From an uncultured Pelagibacteraceae bacterium (lineage in GTDB: Bacteria; Pseudomonadota; Alphaproteobacteria; Pelagibacterales; Pelagibacteraceae): a stretch of DNA of 64,000 nucleotides. Below the pieces are notes generated by a model. That model had not been told where the DNA came from and did no database searches. It saw nothing but the letters and a program-made list of their open reading frames with translations. The stretch spans positions 1 through 64,000 of the forward strand of contig CACBGZ010000002.1 in the NCBI GenBank assembly GCA_902538915.1. Reading direction: 5' to 3'. Below, one piece after another: positions 11,822-22,043 of this stretch; position 1 is the stretch's first letter, and every line of letters begins with the position of its first letter. The position numbers were made by a program, and so were the translations under genes.

Positions 11822-14800
11822 TAGTTTAGCTCCACATTTAATGCCAATGATTTAATCTCTTTAACTAGAACGTTAAACGACTCGGGTATTCCTGATTCAA
11901 AATTTTCCTCACCTTTGACTATTGTCTCATAAACTTTAACTCTTCCTGCTACATCATCTGATTTTACAGTTAAAATTTCCTGCAAAGTATAAGATGCACC
12001 ATAAGCCTCAAGTGCCCATACCTCCATTTCTCCGAATCTCTGCCCCCCTAGTTGTGCTTTCCCTCCTAGAGGTTGTTGGGTCACTAAACTATATGGTCCA
12101 GTTGATCTCGCATGTATCTTATCCTCTACAAGGTGATGTAATTTTAACATGTAAATTATTCCAACCGTAACTGGTCTATCAAATTTTTCACCAGTTCTTC
12201 CGTCCCACAGATAGGTTTGACCTGAACCAGGAAGTTTTGCTAATTCTAGCATTTCAGTGACATTTTTTTCCTTAGCACCATCGAAAACTGGAGTTGATAT
12301 TGCGACACCGTTTTGAAGATTTTCACACAAGTCTTTAAACTCAGTCTTACTTAACTTCTCCACTTTTTCATTATAAATTTCATCTCCATAAACTGATTTT
12401 AAAAATTTTGTTATTTTTTCGGTTTTCTCTATTTTTTTTTGATTTTCGTTAACTAATCTTTTTATCTCTTCACCAAATTCTTTACATGCCCATCCCAAAT
12501 GAGTTTCTAAAATCTGACCAACATTCATTCTACTTGGAACTCCAAGTGGATTAAGTACTATGTCTACTGGTCTTCCATCTTCTCTGTAAGGCATATCTTC
12601 AACTGGAACTATCTTACTTACTACTCCTTTATTACCGTGTCTTCCTGACATTTTATCGCCCGGTCTCAATCTTCTTTTAATTGCAACAAAAACTTTTACC
12701 ATTTTCATAACACTAGGAAGTAGGTCATCTCCACTTCTTATTTTTAGAACTTTATCTTCAAACCTTTCAGTTATATCCTGTTTTGCTTGAGTATATTGTT
12801 CTTTTAACTGTGCTAATGCTGATTCGTGATCTTTATTTCCATCTGTGATCTTGAAAATATCATTTATTGATATGTTGTTAATTATCTCTAAATTAAGCTC
12901 AGAACCTTGATCTAAATCTTTCAATTTTTTACTTAATTTTGAACCAGATAAGATTTGTGATGCTCTTTGTTTTATACTTCTCTCTAAAATCTCTTCCTCC
13001 ACAATCTTATCTTGCTGTACTTGATCTATCTCAGCTCTTTCTATTGTGATTGATCTCTCGTCTTTTTCAATTCCATGTCTATTAAAAACTCTTACATCTA
13101 CAACAGTTCCACTGCTTCCTCTTGACATTCTCAAAGATGTATCTGTCACGTCAATAGCCTTTTCTCCAAAAATAGATCTTAAAAGTTTTTCCTCAGGTCC
13201 AGATGCTGAGTCTCCTTTAGGCGTAACTTTTCCAACTAAGATATCTCCAGCATTTACCTCTGCTCCAATGTAAACAACACCTGACTCATCAAGATTTTTT
13301 AATGCTTCCTCGTTAACATTCGGTATATCTCTAGTAATTTCCTCCTCACCTAATTTTGTGTCTCTTGCCATTATCTCATATTCAACAATGTGGACAGAAG
13401 TAAATACGTCATCAGTTACACATCTTTCAGATATAAGAATTGAGTCTTCGAAATTGTATCCTTGCCATGGCATAAAGGCTACAGTAACATTTTTTCCAAG
13501 TGCTAATTCACCTAATTTTGTTGAGGGTCCATCGGCTATAATATCACCTGTTTTAACTTTATCACCTACTCTAACCAGAGGTCTTTGGTTAATACATGTA
13601 TTTTGATTTGATCTTTTAAATTTTTGTAAATTATAAATATCTACACCTGATTTACTAAAATCTGTTTCCTCAGTTGCTTTAATAACAATTCTTTTGCCGT
13701 CAATTTTATCTACTACACCCTCTCTTTTTGCAACTATAGTTACACCTGAGTCTAGAGCAACATCGCTTTCGATTCCTGTTCCAACTAGTGGAGACTCTGG
13801 TTTTAACAATGGTACAGCTTGTCTCATCATATTTGAACCCATTAACGCTCTATTGGCATCATCATTTTCTAAAAAAGGAATTAGAGAAGCAGCAACTGAA
13901 ACCAATTGTTTTGGAGAGACATCAATATAATCAATAGTTTCAGGTTTTGATAATAGAAAATTTAAATTTTGACGACATGAAACTAATTCCTCGACTATTT
14001 TTCCATTTTTATCTAATTTAGTATTGGCTTGGGCTATTGTGTACTTTGTTTCTTCCATAGCTGATAAATACTCAACTTTATTTTGAACAACGCCTTCTTT
14101 TACTCTCTTATATGGGCTTTCTATAAATCCATACTTATTGATTTTTGCGTAAGTAGATAAGCTATTAATTAGTCCAATATTTGGGCCCTCGGGGGTTTCA
14201 ATCGGGCAGATTCTACCATAATGAGTTGGATGCACGTCTCTGACCTCAAAACCAGCTCTTTCTCTTGTTAACCCACCCGGACCTAAAGCCGAAACTCTTC
14301 TTTTATGGGTGATTTCAGATAAAGGATTAGTTTGGTCCATGAATTGAGATAATTGTGAACTTGCGAAAAAATCTTTCAATGAAACAGTTAAAGGTTTTGC
14401 ATTTATTAAATCTTGAGGCATAGCCGACTCTACATCTAAAGTTGTCATCTTTTCTTTTATGGCTCTCTCCATCCTGTAAACACCAATTCGAGCTTGATTT
14501 TCAACAAGTTCACCTACAGATCTAACTCTTCGATTACCCAGATGATCAATATCGTCTACTTCATCTTTACCATCTCTTAGGTCCAACATCTTATGGATAA
14601 TTGAAATAATATCATCATTTCTTAGGATTGTAATTTTATCTGAACACTCCAAATCTAATCTTGAATTCATCTTTACTCTACCAACATCAGAGAGGTCGTA
14701 TCTATCTGAGCTAAAAAATAAGTTATTAAAAATTTGAGTTGCTATTTCAATTGTTGGTGGTTCACCTGGCCTTAACATTTTGTAAATTTCTGTAATGGCT

Positions 14801-15909
14801 TCATCTTTATTATTATTTTTATCGTTTAAAATAGTATTGAGTAAATATGGTCCTTTATTAATAGAGTTAGTTATTGAAATTTTGATTTTATATATTTCTG
14901 CATCTAAAATCTTTTGAATGATTGTATCATTAACTTCAGTTCCTATGTCAAAAGTTCCACCTTCTTCATCACTTAATTTTATTTCTGCGTGTAAAAATTT
15001 ACCTAACAAAGAATCTTGAGAAACTAGTATATCTTTCAACCCATCATTAGCTAATTTTTTGGCATTAAGAAAATTTATCTTATCTCCAGAATTTATTACA
15101 ACTTTGCCAGTTTTGGCATCAATAACCTCTTCAGAAAAATTTTTTGTTTTATAATTATCTGGATTAAATTTAGTTTTCCATTTATTTGAGTTTTTATCAT
15201 ATAAGTAATCCTCACTCTCATAAAATTCATTTGCTATTTCAGTTTTTGTATAACCGAGAGCCAATAATAAAGTAGATGCTAAAATTTTCTTTTTTCTATC
15301 TATTTTAAAATATAAAAAATCTTTAACATCAAACTCAAAGTCAAGCCATGACCCTCTATTTGGTATTACTCTACAATTAAATAAAAGTTTCCCACTTGCA
15401 TGAGTTTTGCCCTTATCGTGATCAAAAAATACTCCTGGACTACGATGCATTTGGTTCACTACAACCCTTTGAACACCATTAGTAATAAATGTTCCACTAT
15501 TTGTCATCATTGGAACATCACCCATGTAAACTTCTTGCTCTTTTGCTGATAAAATATCTTTTGTATTTTTTTCTTGATCTATTTCGTAAACTACTAGTCT
15601 TAGAGTACATTTTAGAGCTGAGGAATATGTCAAACCTCTAGCAATACACTCCTCAACATCAAATTTAGGCTTTTCTAGTCTATAAGAAACATATTCAAGG
15701 GTAGCTTTATCATTTAAATCTTCTATAGGAAAAATACTTTTAAAAACTCTATCAAAACCTTTGGTAAGATTATCTTCTTGAATATTTAGTTCTGTGAGTT
15801 CTTTATAAGAATTTTTTTGGACCTCAATCAAATTTGGTATTGATAGACCCTCTTTTAATTTGCCAAAACTCTTTCTAATATTTTTCTTTTCAGTAAAAGA
15901 TAATTGCAT
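11821..15909 (-). CDS. rpoB: RNA polymerase subunit beta
   Basis: The beta subunit, 1362 residues. The rifampicin-binding cluster reads [21 protein letters not shown] followed by RVSALGPGG, so the aspartate, histidine and serine most often changed in resistant mutants are wild type. The C-terminal [25 protein letters not shown] region is also intact. The gene starts 56 bases after rplL, behind a possible stem-loop. Confidence 0.98.
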   Translation of the reverse strand: MQLSFTEKKNIRKSFGKLKEGLSIPNLIEVQKNSYKELTELNIQEDNLTKGFDRVFKSIFPIEDLNDKATLEYVSYRLEKPKFDVEECIARGLTYSSALKCTLRLVVYEIDQEKNTKDILSAKEQEVYMGDVPMMTNSGTFITNGVQRVVVNQMHRSPGVFFDHDKGKTHASGKLLFNCRVIPNRGSWLDFEFDVKDFLYFKIDRKKKILASTLLLALGYTKTEIANEFYESEDYLYDKNSNKWKTKFNPDNYKTKNFSEEVIDAKTGKVVINSGDKINFLNAKKLANDGLKDILVSQDSLLGKFLHAEIKLSDEEGGTFDIGTEVNDTIIQKILDAEIYKIKISITNSINKGPYLLNTILNDKNNNKDEAITEIYKMLRPGEPPTIEIATQIFNNLFFSSDRYDLSDVGRVKMNSRLDLECSDKITILRNDDIISIIHKMLDLRDGKDEVDDIDHLGNRRVRSVGELVENQARIGVYRMERAIKEKMTTLDVESAMPQDLINAKPLTVSLKDFFASSQLSQFMDQTNPLSEITHKRRVSALGPGGLTRERAGFEVRDVHPTHYGRICPIETPEGPNIGLINSLSTYAKINKYGFIESPYKRVKEGVVQNKVEYLSAMEETKYTIAQANTKLDKNGKIVEELVSCRQNLNFLLSKPETIDYIDVSPKQLVSVAASLIPFLENDDANRALMGSNMMRQAVPLLKPESPLVGTGIESDVALDSGVTIVAKREGVVDKIDGKRIVIKATEETDFSKSGVDIYNLQKFKRSNQNTCINQRPLVRVGDKVKTGDIIADGPSTKLGELALGKNVTVAFMPWQGYNFEDSILISERCVTDDVFTSVHIVEYEIMARDTKLGEEEITRDIPNVNEEALKNLDESGVVYIGAEVNAGDILVGKVTPKGDSASGPEEKLLRSIFGEKAIDVTDTSLRMSRGSSGTVVDVRVFNRHGIEKDERSITIERAEIDQVQQDKIVEEEILERSIKQRASQILSGSKLSKKLKDLDQGSELNLEIINNISINDIFKITDGNKDHESALAQLKEQYTQAKQDITERFEDKVLKIRSGDDLLPSVMKMVKVFVAIKRRLRPGDKMSGRHGNKGVVSKIVPVEDMPYREDGRPVDIVLNPLGVPSRMNVGQILETHLGWACKEFGEEIKRLVNENQKKIEKTEKITKFLKSVYGDEIYNEKVEKLSKTEFKDLCENLQNGVAISTPVFDGAKEKNVTEMLELAKLPGSGQTYLWDGRTGEKFDRPVTVGIIYMLKLHHLVEDKIHARSTGPYSLVTQQPLGGKAQLGGQRFGEMEVWALEAYGASYTLQEILTVKSDDVAGRVKVYETIVKGEENFESGIPESFNVLVKEIKSLALNVELN

Positions 15910-15920
15910 CTATTTATTAA

Positions 15921-15946
15921 AGTGCTGACACAATACAACCAACACT
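15921..15946 (-). promoter_or_regulatory. possible stem-loop in rplL-rpoB spacer
   Basis: On the minus-strand transcript AGUGUUG (15946-15940) can pair with CAGCACU (15927-15921), seven pairs including one G-U, with a 12-base loop. It sits where enterobacteria place an attenuator and RNase III site between rplL and rpoB. There is no strong T-run, so a processing or attenuation role is only a possibility. Confidence 0.35.
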
Positions 15947-15965
15947 TAATTAATTCCTTGTTAAT

Positions 15966-16331
15966 TTACTTAAGTTCTACTTTTGCGCCTGCAGCTTCTA
16001 ACTTAGCTTTAATTTCCTCAGCTTCTTTTTTTGGAACACCCGCTTTAACTTCTTTAGGCGCTCCCTCTACTAAATCTTTAGCTTCTTTTAATCCAAGAGA
16101 AGTAGCTGCTCTTACTTCTTTTATTACGTTAATTTTTTTATCTCCTGCAGAAACAAGCATAATTGAAAAATCATCTTTATCTTCTGCTGCTGCTGCTGCA
16201 CCCGCTGCTGCTGGAGCTGCTGCTGCCATCGGGGTAACTCCCCATTTTTCCTCTAATTGTTTTGATAAGTCTGCTGCCTCTGCAACAGTAAGTTTTGATA
16301 AGTCATCTATTATTTTATTTAAATCAGGCAT
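15966..16331 (-). CDS. rplL: 50S ribosomal protein L7/L12
   Basis: The L7/L12 stalk protein recruits translational GTPases. The 121-residue product has the N-terminal dimerisation domain (residues 1-30), an alanine-rich hinge (about residues 37-50, encoded by GCN repeats) and the conserved C-terminal domain ([24 protein letters not shown]). It follows rplJ after 3 bases. Confidence 0.97.
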   Translation of the reverse strand: MPDLNKIIDDLSKLTVAEAADLSKQLEEKWGVTPMAAAAPAAAGAAAAAEDKDDFSIMLVSAGDKKINVIKEVRAATSLGLKEAKDLVEGAPKEVKAGVPKKEAEEIKAKLEAAGAKVELK

Positions 16332-16334
16332 TTT

Positions 16335-16856
16335 TTACTCTTTGGGTTTAGTTTCAGAATTTTCTGTGGGTAAACTACTCATTTTTTTTGATCGTGCAAG
16401 CAAAATACTCACTATTTTTGACGCTGAAGCATTAAGAATTCCAATGATTTTTGCCCTAGCCTCATCTAGCGTTGGTAAATTTGCTACATTTTGAACTCCC
16501 TCTTGATCCAAAATTTCATTTTCCATAATTCCACCAATTAATTTCAAATTTTGGTTATCTTTGGCAAAATTAGAAAGAATTCTTGCAGACATAATTGCAT
16601 CTTCACTGAAAGCAACAGCTGTAGGACCGCTAAACAAATTTGACAAGTCTTTACACCTTGTTTTTTCTAAAGCTAGCTTTGTAATTCTGTTTTTAGTTAT
16701 TTTAAAAACTATACCATGTTCTCTCATTTTAGATCTTAGTTCATCCAACTGTGGCATTGTCAATCCCTGGTAATGTGTAACCATTACAGCTTTACTGTTT
16801 TCGAATTGATTAGTCATCTCAGTAATATAGTTTTTCTTTTGTTCTTTATTCATCAT
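16335..16856 (-). CDS. rplJ: 50S ribosomal protein L10
   Basis: L10 anchors the L7/L12 stalk to the ribosome. The 173-residue product has the family N-terminus (VMVTHYQGLTMPQLDELRSKMR) and the C-terminal helix that holds L12 dimers. Starts at 16856 and 16853 (ATGATG) are both possible. Only 4 bases separate it from rplA, so the long autoregulatory L10 leader of E. coli is absent. Confidence 0.96.
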   Translation of the reverse strand: MMNKEQKKNYITEMTNQFENSKAVMVTHYQGLTMPQLDELRSKMREHGIVFKITKNRITKLALEKTRCKDLSNLFSGPTAVAFSEDAIMSARILSNFAKDNQNLKLIGGIMENEILDQEGVQNVANLPTLDEARAKIIGILNASASKIVSILLARSKKMSSLPTENSETKPKE

Positions 16857-16860
16857 AAAA

Positions 16861-17550
16861 TTATATAATTTTACCTAATTTAAGTTTATATGATATTCCC
16901 ATTGTAGACGTTATGAAAGCAGATTTAATCAAATCACCTTTGAGGGTATTATTAGATTTTTCTTTTTCTAAAGCATCTAAAATAGCATTAAAATTTTTAA
17001 TTAATTGATCATTATTAAAAGATTTTTTTCCTATACTAACACCAATATTTCCATCTTTATCATTTCTAATTTCTGCCTGGCCTGATTTTGCATCTGCTAT
17101 TGCTTTATTCAAATCTTGAGTAACAGACCCAAGTTTTGGATTTGGCATCAAGCCTTTTGGTCCTAGGACTTTTCCAAGTTTCGATAATTTTATCATCATA
17201 CTTGGTGTACAGATTAGTTTTTCAAAGTTCATCTCTCCATTTTTAATCTTGTCAATAAATTCATCTCCACCTACTAAATCAGCTCCGGCATTTTTAGCTT
17301 CTGAAGTTTTGCTCTCCTCACAAACTACAGCTACTTTAATATTTTTACCCGTTCCTCCTGGAAGATTTACAACTGTTCTAATATTAATTTCACCTTTTTT
17401 TTGTTTATTATTTATTTGTAAATTTAAGTCTACAGACTCATCAAATTTTGTTGTGCAATTTTTTTTAATTGTAGGCAATAATTTTTCAATCAACTCTGAG
17501 TTCAAGTTTTCAGTTTTTTCGGAAAGTTTTTTATACCTTTTTGATCTCAT
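16861..17550 (-). CDS. rplA: 50S ribosomal protein L1
   Basis: L1 forms the mobile stalk on the E-site side. The 229-residue protein carries the signature KLGKVLGPKGLMPNPKLGSVT and ends with the conserved TSTMGISYKLKLGKI-type segment. Its start overlaps the rplK stop by one base. Confidence 0.97.
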   Translation of the reverse strand: MRSKRYKKLSEKTENLNSELIEKLLPTIKKNCTTKFDESVDLNLQINNKQKKGEINIRTVVNLPGGTGKNIKVAVVCEESKTSEAKNAGADLVGGDEFIDKIKNGEMNFEKLICTPSMMIKLSKLGKVLGPKGLMPNPKLGSVTQDLNKAIADAKSGQAEIRNDKDGNIGVSIGKKSFNNDQLIKNFNAILDALEKEKSNNTLKGDLIKSAFITSTMGISYKLKLGKII

Positions 17551-17981
17551 TATTCTTTTACCTCAATACCCATAGATCTAGCAGAACCAGAAATTATCTT
17601 AATTGCTTGCTCAAGATCTAAAGCATTTAGATCTTCCATTTTTTGTTTAGCTATATCCTCAGCTTGTTTTTTAGTGATTGAAGCGACTATGTTTCGTCCA
17701 GGTTCCTGAGATCCACTTTTTAATTTGGCTGCCTCTTTTATATAATAAGATGCAGGAGGGGATTTGATTTTAAAATCAAATTTTTTATCTTTGTAAACTG
17801 TTATTTCTACTGGCACTGGTTTACCTGCTAATGATTTGGTTTTATCATTAAACGCTTTACAAAATTCCATTATATTGACTCCTCTTTGACCTAATGCAGG
17901 ACCCACAGGAGGAGCCGGGTTAGCTTGCCCACCTTTGATTTGTAGTTTTATAAAACCGCTTATTTCTTTTTTTGCTGCCAT
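17550..17981 (-). CDS. rplK: 50S ribosomal protein L11
   Basis: L11 is part of the GTPase-associated centre and the stringent-response sensor site. The 143-residue product shows the conserved [21 protein letters not shown]-like N-terminus with the proline motif and [13 protein letters not shown]. Its C-terminus carries the [10 protein letters not shown] signature. One-base overlaps with nusG and rplA. Confidence 0.97.
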   Translation of the reverse strand: MAAKKEISGFIKLQIKGGQANPAPPVGPALGQRGVNIMEFCKAFNDKTKSLAGKPVPVEITVYKDKKFDFKIKSPPASYYIKEAAKLKSGSQEPGRNIVASITKKQAEDIAKQKMEDLNALDLEQAIKIISGSARSMGIEVKE

Positions 17982-18511
17982 TAACTAACTTTCTCAACTT
18001 GGTTATATTCTAAATCAACAGGTGTAGGTCGACCAAAAATAGACACTGATACTTTTAATCTAGATTTTTCTTCATCAATACCCTCTACCATTCCACTGAA
18101 TGAAGCGAACGGACCATCTACAACTTGAACTTTTTCACCTACACTATACTCTATACCAGATTTTGGTTGGGCCACACCATCTTTAATTTGACCTAAAATT
18201 TTTTCTATTTCTTTATCTGAAACTGGAACTGGCATGCCTTTGGTGCCCAAAAAACCACTCACTCTTTTAAGCTTTTTAATCATATGGTAAATGTTATTGT
18301 CCATTTCACTTTTTATTAAGACATAACCTGGAAAGTATTTTTTTTTTCTTTGGACTCTTTTTCCCCTCTTAACCTCTGTCACATCGTGTGTAGGTACTAT
18401 AATTTCCTCAAATTTTTCAGCTATTTTTGCTTTTTCAGCTTCTTCTTTAATAAGTCCCGCTACTTTATTCTCAAAGCTTGAGTGAGACTGAACAATGTAC
18501 CAATTTTTCAT
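17981..18511 (-). CDS. nusG: transcription antitermination factor NusG
   Basis: NusG binds elongating RNA polymerase and couples it to the ribosome or Rho. The 176-residue product has the NGN domain (starting [19 protein letters not shown], with FPGYVLIK) and a C-terminal KOW domain ([20 protein letters not shown]). Length is normal. It overlaps secE by one base. Confidence 0.97.
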   Translation of the reverse strand: MKNWYIVQSHSSFENKVAGLIKEEAEKAKIAEKFEEIIVPTHDVTEVKRGKRVQRKKKYFPGYVLIKSEMDNNIYHMIKKLKRVSGFLGTKGMPVPVSDKEIEKILGQIKDGVAQPKSGIEYSVGEKVQVVDGPFASFSGMVEGIDEEKSRLKVSVSIFGRPTPVDLEYNQVEKVS

Positions 18512-18702
18512 TATAAACTCACCTTTAATAATATGTCTAAAAAAAATTTTAATACCTGATCAATTAACAAAAAAAATAATGACATAGCAAGAGCCATCAA
18601 AAAAACCATTATCGCGCCTTGAAGCGTTTCTTTTCCAGTTGGCCATGTAACTTTAAAGGCTTCTTGCTTTACTTCTTGTATAAATTTAATCGGGTTTTTC
18701 AT
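18511..18702 (-). CDS. secE: preprotein translocase subunit SecE
   Basis: SecE clamps the SecY channel in the inner membrane. The protein is a short single-transmembrane form (63 residues from the ATG at 18702, MKNPIKFIQEVKQEAFKVTWP). An upstream ATG at 18717 would add five residues. The amphipathic helix with VTWPTGKE precedes one hydrophobic span (AIMVFLMALAMSLFFLLIDQ). It lies between tRNA-Trp and nusG. Confidence 0.94.
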   Translation of the reverse strand: MKNPIKFIQEVKQEAFKVTWPTGKETLQGAIMVFLMALAMSLFFLLIDQVLKFFLDILLKVSL

Positions 18703-18718
18703 AATTTTTAGTTTCAAT

Positions 18719-18794
18719 TGGCAGGAGCGGAGGGACTCGAACCCTCAGCCTCCGGTTTTGGAGACCGGCGCTCTACCAATTGAGCTACACTCCT
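18719..18794 (-). tRNA. tRNA-Trp (anticodon CCA)
   Basis: A complete cloverleaf with seven-pair acceptor (AGGAGTG), anticodon loop CTCCAAA giving anticodon CCA, T-loop GGTTCGAGTCC, and an encoded 3' CCA at 18721-18719. It sits between tuf and secE, so it is probably excised from the same transcript. Confidence 0.97.
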
Positions 18795-18803
18795 ATATAG
18801 AGT

Positions 18804-19994
18804 TTACTCTATAATTTTAGTTACAACTCCTGCTCCCACAGTTCTACCACCTTCACGAATTGCAAAATTCAATTTTTCTGACATTGCAATTGGAGTAATT
18901 AATTTTACTGTAAATTTAGCATCATCTCCCGGCATAACCATCTCTGTTCCAGCAGGAAGCTCTACTTCTCCAGTCACATCTGTTGTTCTGAAATAAAACT
19001 GAGGTCTGTATTTAGTAAAAAATGGTGTATGCCTTCCACCCTCTTCTTTCTTAAGTACATAAGCCTGAGCTTCAAATTTAGTGTGTGGCGTAACAGATCC
19101 TGGTTTACAAAGAACTTGACCTCTCTCAATATCGGTTCTCTCTACACCCCTTAAAAGCACTCCAACATTATCACCTGCCTCACCTGAGTCTAACAATTTT
19201 CTAAACATTTCCACACCAGTACAAACTGATTTTTTTGTTTCTCTAATTCCAACGATTTCAAGTTCATCTCCAGTTTTAAGAACACCTGACTCTACCCTTC
19301 CAGTTGCAACAGTTCCTCTTCCTGAAATTGAAAATACATCTTCAACTGGCATCAAAAAATCTTTATCTTTTGGTCTATCAGGTTGAGGAATAAACTCATC
19401 TACGTTTTTCATTAATTCTAAAATAGAATTTTTTCCAATTTCATCATCTCTTCCTTCCACAGCAGCAAGAGCTGAGCCTTTAGCTATTGGAGTTTTATCT
19501 CCAGGAAACTTATAAGAGGTTAGTAACTCTTTAATTTCCTCCTCAACAAGATCTATCATTTCTTTGTCATCAACTTGATCTACTTTATTCAAATACACAC
19601 AAATTGCTGGGACACCTACTTGTCTTGCTAGAAGAATATGTTCCCTAGTTTGTGGCATTGGCCCGTCAGCAGCGTTAACAACCAAAATCGCACCATCCAT
19701 TTGTGCGGCTCCTGTTATCATGTTTTTAACATAGTCAGCATGGCCAGGACAATCTACATGAGCATAATGTCTTTTCTCAGTTTCATATTCAACATGCGCA
19801 GTAGAAATAGTAATCCCTCTTTCTTTCTCCTCCGGAGCCTTATCAATTTGATCATAAGCTACAGCTTGGGCTCCACCAGTCTCAGATAATACTTTCGTAA
19901 TAGCTGCTGTTAAAGTAGTTTTTCCATGATCGACATGACCAATTGTACCAATATTACAATGTGGTTTATTCCTTACAAATTTTTCTTTTGACAT
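18804..19994 (-). CDS. tuf: translation elongation factor Tu
   Basis: EF-Tu delivers aminoacyl-tRNA to the ribosome. The 396-residue product has all G motifs: [21 protein letters not shown] and NKVDQ, plus the switch-I block EKERGITI. It is placed between tRNA-Gly and tRNA-Trp upstream of secE, like tufB of enterobacteria. No second tuf is present after fusA in this window. Confidence 0.98.
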   Translation of the reverse strand: MSKEKFVRNKPHCNIGTIGHVDHGKTTLTAAITKVLSETGGAQAVAYDQIDKAPEEKERGITISTAHVEYETEKRHYAHVDCPGHADYVKNMITGAAQMDGAILVVNAADGPMPQTREHILLARQVGVPAICVYLNKVDQVDDKEMIDLVEEEIKELLTSYKFPGDKTPIAKGSALAAVEGRDDEIGKNSILELMKNVDEFIPQPDRPKDKDFLMPVEDVFSISGRGTVATGRVESGVLKTGDELEIVGIRETKKSVCTGVEMFRKLLDSGEAGDNVGVLLRGVERTDIERGQVLCKPGSVTPHTKFEAQAYVLKKEEGGRHTPFFTKYRPQFYFRTTDVTGEVELPAGTEMVMPGDDAKFTVKLITPIAMSEKLNFAIREGGRTVGAGVVTKIIE

Positions 19995-20036
19995 TACTTT
20001 TATTCCTCACATTCTTTATTTAATAAATTTATTTCT

Positions 20037-20110
20037 TGGAGCGGGTAAAGGGAATCGAACCCTTACATCCAGCTTGGAAGGCTAGCGTTCTACCATTGAA
20101 CTACACCCGC
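20037..20110 (-). tRNA. tRNA-Gly (anticodon TCC)
   Basis: A 74-base cloverleaf with acceptor GCGGGTG/TACCCGC, anticodon loop CTTCCAA (anticodon TCC), T-arm GGGTTCGATTCCC, discriminator T and an encoded CCA. It lies 42 bases upstream of tuf and downstream of tRNA-Tyr, so a shared primary transcript is likely. Confidence 0.97.
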
Positions 20111-20156
20111 ACAACCCCAAGAGTAACACTCCAGTATTATTCAAAGTTTTATTGAG

Positions 20157-20242
20157 TGGTGGAGGGGGAAAGATTCGAACTTTCGAAGACCGAAGTCAAC
20201 GGGTTTACAGCCCGCCCCATTTGACCGCTCTGGAACCCCTCC
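20157..20242 (-). tRNA. tRNA-Tyr (anticodon GTA)
   Basis: A class II tRNA of 86 bases with long variable arm, acceptor GGAGGGG, anticodon loop CTGTAAA (anticodon GTA), T-arm AGTTCGAATCT and encoded CCA. It is the first gene of the tRNA-Tyr, tRNA-Gly, tuf series. A five-pair hairpin GGGGA/TCCCC at 20246-20259 lies 4 bases upstream of its 5' end and may be involved in processing. Confidence 0.97.
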
Positions 20243-20245
20243 TTT

Positions 20246-20259
20246 GGGGAAGTGTCCCC
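20246..20259 (-). other. small GC hairpin just upstream of tRNA-Tyr
   Basis: GGGGA-AGTG-TCCCC forms a five-pair stem with a four-base loop in an otherwise AT-rich spacer, 4 bases from the mature tRNA 5' end. It could be part of the leader cleaved by RNase P, or a pause site. No role is shown by sequence alone. Confidence 0.3.
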
Positions 20260-20371
20260 TTGTTCAATAAAGCTTCAAACAACATGCGTTTTATATATTT
20301 TATTTGTGCAATTGCAATATGTGATTTTTTGGGAAAATAATCAAAAAAACGTGTAAAACTAAGGTAATTTT

Positions 20372-21109
20372 ATGAACAAATCACCTTTTTTTATAATTGG
20401 TCAACATGCAGTAATCGAAGCTTTGCGCAACCCTAAAAGAAAAGTTTTGAGGGTATTTTTAACAGAAGAAAGTAAGAAAAATATTCATAAAAAAAGTCCA
20501 AATAACAACTTGTTAAATAATGTCAAAATATATTTTAAAACAAAAAAAGAACTTGATAAATACAGCACAAAAGAAAAACTACAGCATCAAGGTTATGTTG
20601 CAGAGATTGAGCATTTGCAGAAACCAAACCTTAAAGAATACATAAAAAATAAAAATAATATCACATTAATTTGTCTTGATGGTGTTACAGACCCAAGAAA
20701 TATAGGTTCTGTAATCAGAAGTGCAGCCTCATTTAACATTGATGGAATGATTATTAAAGAAAGAAATTTTCCAAGAAATAGTAAACTTATGTATAAAGCA
20801 GCAAGTGGAACAATTGAATATGTAAATATATTTGAGGTCTCTAACATTAATTCGACATTAAAAAATTTAAAAGAAAAAAATTTCTGGGTATATGGCTTTG
20901 ATGGTAATGGAAAAAAACATTTTACCGATGTTGAGTGGAAAGGAAACAATATATTATTATTTGGATCTGAGGGCTCAGGAATGCATAGACATACATCAAA
21001 ATATGCTGATTTTATAGTTAAGATAGATATAAATAAAAAAGTTGATAGTTTAAACATATCAAATAGTGCTGCAATTGTATTTCACCACTTAAGTTATTTA
21101 AAAAAATAG
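20372..21109 (+). CDS. rlmB: TrmH/SpoU-family rRNA 2'-O-methyltransferase (RlmB-like)
   Basis: Likely methylates a guanosine ribose in 23S rRNA with SAM. The 245-residue protein has the N-terminal substrate-binding domain (GQHAVIEALRNPKRK) and the three SpoU knot motifs: DGVTDPRNIGSVIRSAASF near residue 105, LLFGSEGSGM near residue 190, and LNISNSAAIVFHHL at the end. It starts after an AAGG ribosome-binding site and is divergent from tRNA-Tyr. A tRNA-targeting TrmH activity is less likely because of the RlmB-like N-terminal domain. Confidence 0.88.
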   Translation: MNKSPFFIIGQHAVIEALRNPKRKVLRVFLTEESKKNIHKKSPNNNLLNNVKIYFKTKKELDKYSTKEKLQHQGYVAEIEHLQKPNLKEYIKNKNNITLICLDGVTDPRNIGSVIRSAASFNIDGMIIKERNFPRNSKLMYKAASGTIEYVNIFEVSNINSTLKNLKEKNFWVYGFDGNGKKHFTDVEWKGNNILLFGSEGSGMHRHTSKYADFIVKIDINKKVDSLNISNSAAIVFHHLSYLKK

Positions 21110-21146
21110 TTGATTAAATCAAAAATAATTAATAGTTATTGTGCAT

Positions 21147-21219
21147 GCCCTTGTAGCTCAGCTGGTAGAGCAATTGATTTGTAATCAATAGGTCCGCGGT
21201 TCGAATCCGTGCGGGGGCA
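21147..21219 (+). tRNA. tRNA-Thr (anticodon TGT)
   Basis: A 73-base cloverleaf with acceptor GCCCTTG/CGGGGGC, anticodon loop TTTGTAA (anticodon TGT) and T-arm CGGTTCGAATCCG. The next bases are CCG, so the 3' CCA is not fully encoded, unlike the other four tRNAs in the window. It follows rlmB on the same strand after 37 bases. Confidence 0.95.
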
Positions 21220-21233
21220 CCGTAAAATTTCAA

Positions 21234-22043
21234 TTACTTGAAATACTTTTTAAATTTTTTTAAACTTTTGTTATTAAAATTTCTGATTTTAAAAATTCCA
21301 TATATTCTATTAATTTTTCTTAAAATTTTAAGTTTTTTAAAAATTTGTCTCTCAAATAAATTTGTTTTAAAATCATATCTCAAATCTTTGATATTATGAT
21401 TTTTTTTATCATTTGTTATAATCTTATTAAAATGGCATAGATCTCTATTAATTTCAAAAACAACTATACTTTCAAAAAATTGAACCGAGTAAATATAATC
21501 ATTGAGTGAATATTTAAATCTACCTAAATTTGGAAATTTAAAATTTATATCATCAATAATTTTTTTACTAAAATTTATAAATGAAAATTTATTTGGATTA
21601 CCAAATTCATGCATATAACTACAATGTACATCCTCTGTTATCAATAAACCTCCATTATTTAAATGTGGTATGCAACAAACCGCTGTATTTATCTGTTGAG
21701 AATTAGTGTGACCACCATCATCTATTATAACATCAACATTATTGTGTTTGTTAAAAAATTTTTCCCAAAATTCTTCAGAATTTTGATTTCCAATCTCAAT
21801 AATATAACCATCTTTTTCAAATCTTTTGCAATCCTCATTAATATCAATTCCAATTATTTTTGCTTTAGGTAAGTATTTTTTCCATATATGTAAGCTACCA
21901 CCATTATGAATACCAACTTCAACTAAAGTTATTTCTTTATCTTTAAATCTTGATAATAGTTTTTCATAAACTGAAAAATATTTTTCATGCTTTATTGAAA
22001 AATTTTCACTTTCGTAAAAATATTTTTTTATAATATTATTCAT
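21234..22043 (-). CDS. class I SAM-dependent methyltransferase-like protein
   Basis: A 269-residue protein with a Rossmann methyltransferase core: LVEVGIHNGGSLHIWKKY (motif I, residues about 40-57), IIGIDIN (motif II), and VDVIIDDGGHTNSQQ. This arrangement is seen in sugar-O-methyltransferase and CmcI-like families that act on polysaccharides or secondary products. It overlaps the upstream glycosyltransferase-like gene by 8 bases, suggesting a two-gene unit for a surface glycan modification. The very Phe/Lys/Asn-rich composition is typical of variable SAR11 surface genes. The substrate is unknown. Confidence 0.65.
   Translation of the reverse strand: MNNIIKKYFYESENFSIKHEKYFSVYEKLLSRFKDKEITLVEVGIHNGGSLHIWKKYLPKAKIIGIDINEDCKRFEKDGYIIEIGNQNSEEFWEKFFNKHNNVDVIIDDGGHTNSQQINTAVCCIPHLNNGGLLITEDVHCSYMHEFGNPNKFSFINFSKKIIDDINFKFPNLGRFKYSLNDYIYSVQFFESIVVFEINRDLCHFNKIITNDKKNHNIKDLRYDFKTNLFERQIFKKLKILRKINRIYGIFKIRNFNNKSLKKFKKYFK

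Noticed and set aside
16192-16230. GCTGCT-type short tandem repeat
   Set aside because: It encodes the alanine-rich hinge of L7/L12, a normal feature.
15904-16494. Long plus-strand open frame antisense to rplL and rplJ
   Set aside because: Its alanine/serine-rich product is a shadow of the rplL hinge codons; rplL and rplJ are certain.
20152-20340. Open frame through tRNA-Tyr
   Set aside because: It spans a complete tRNA and shows no protein-like features.
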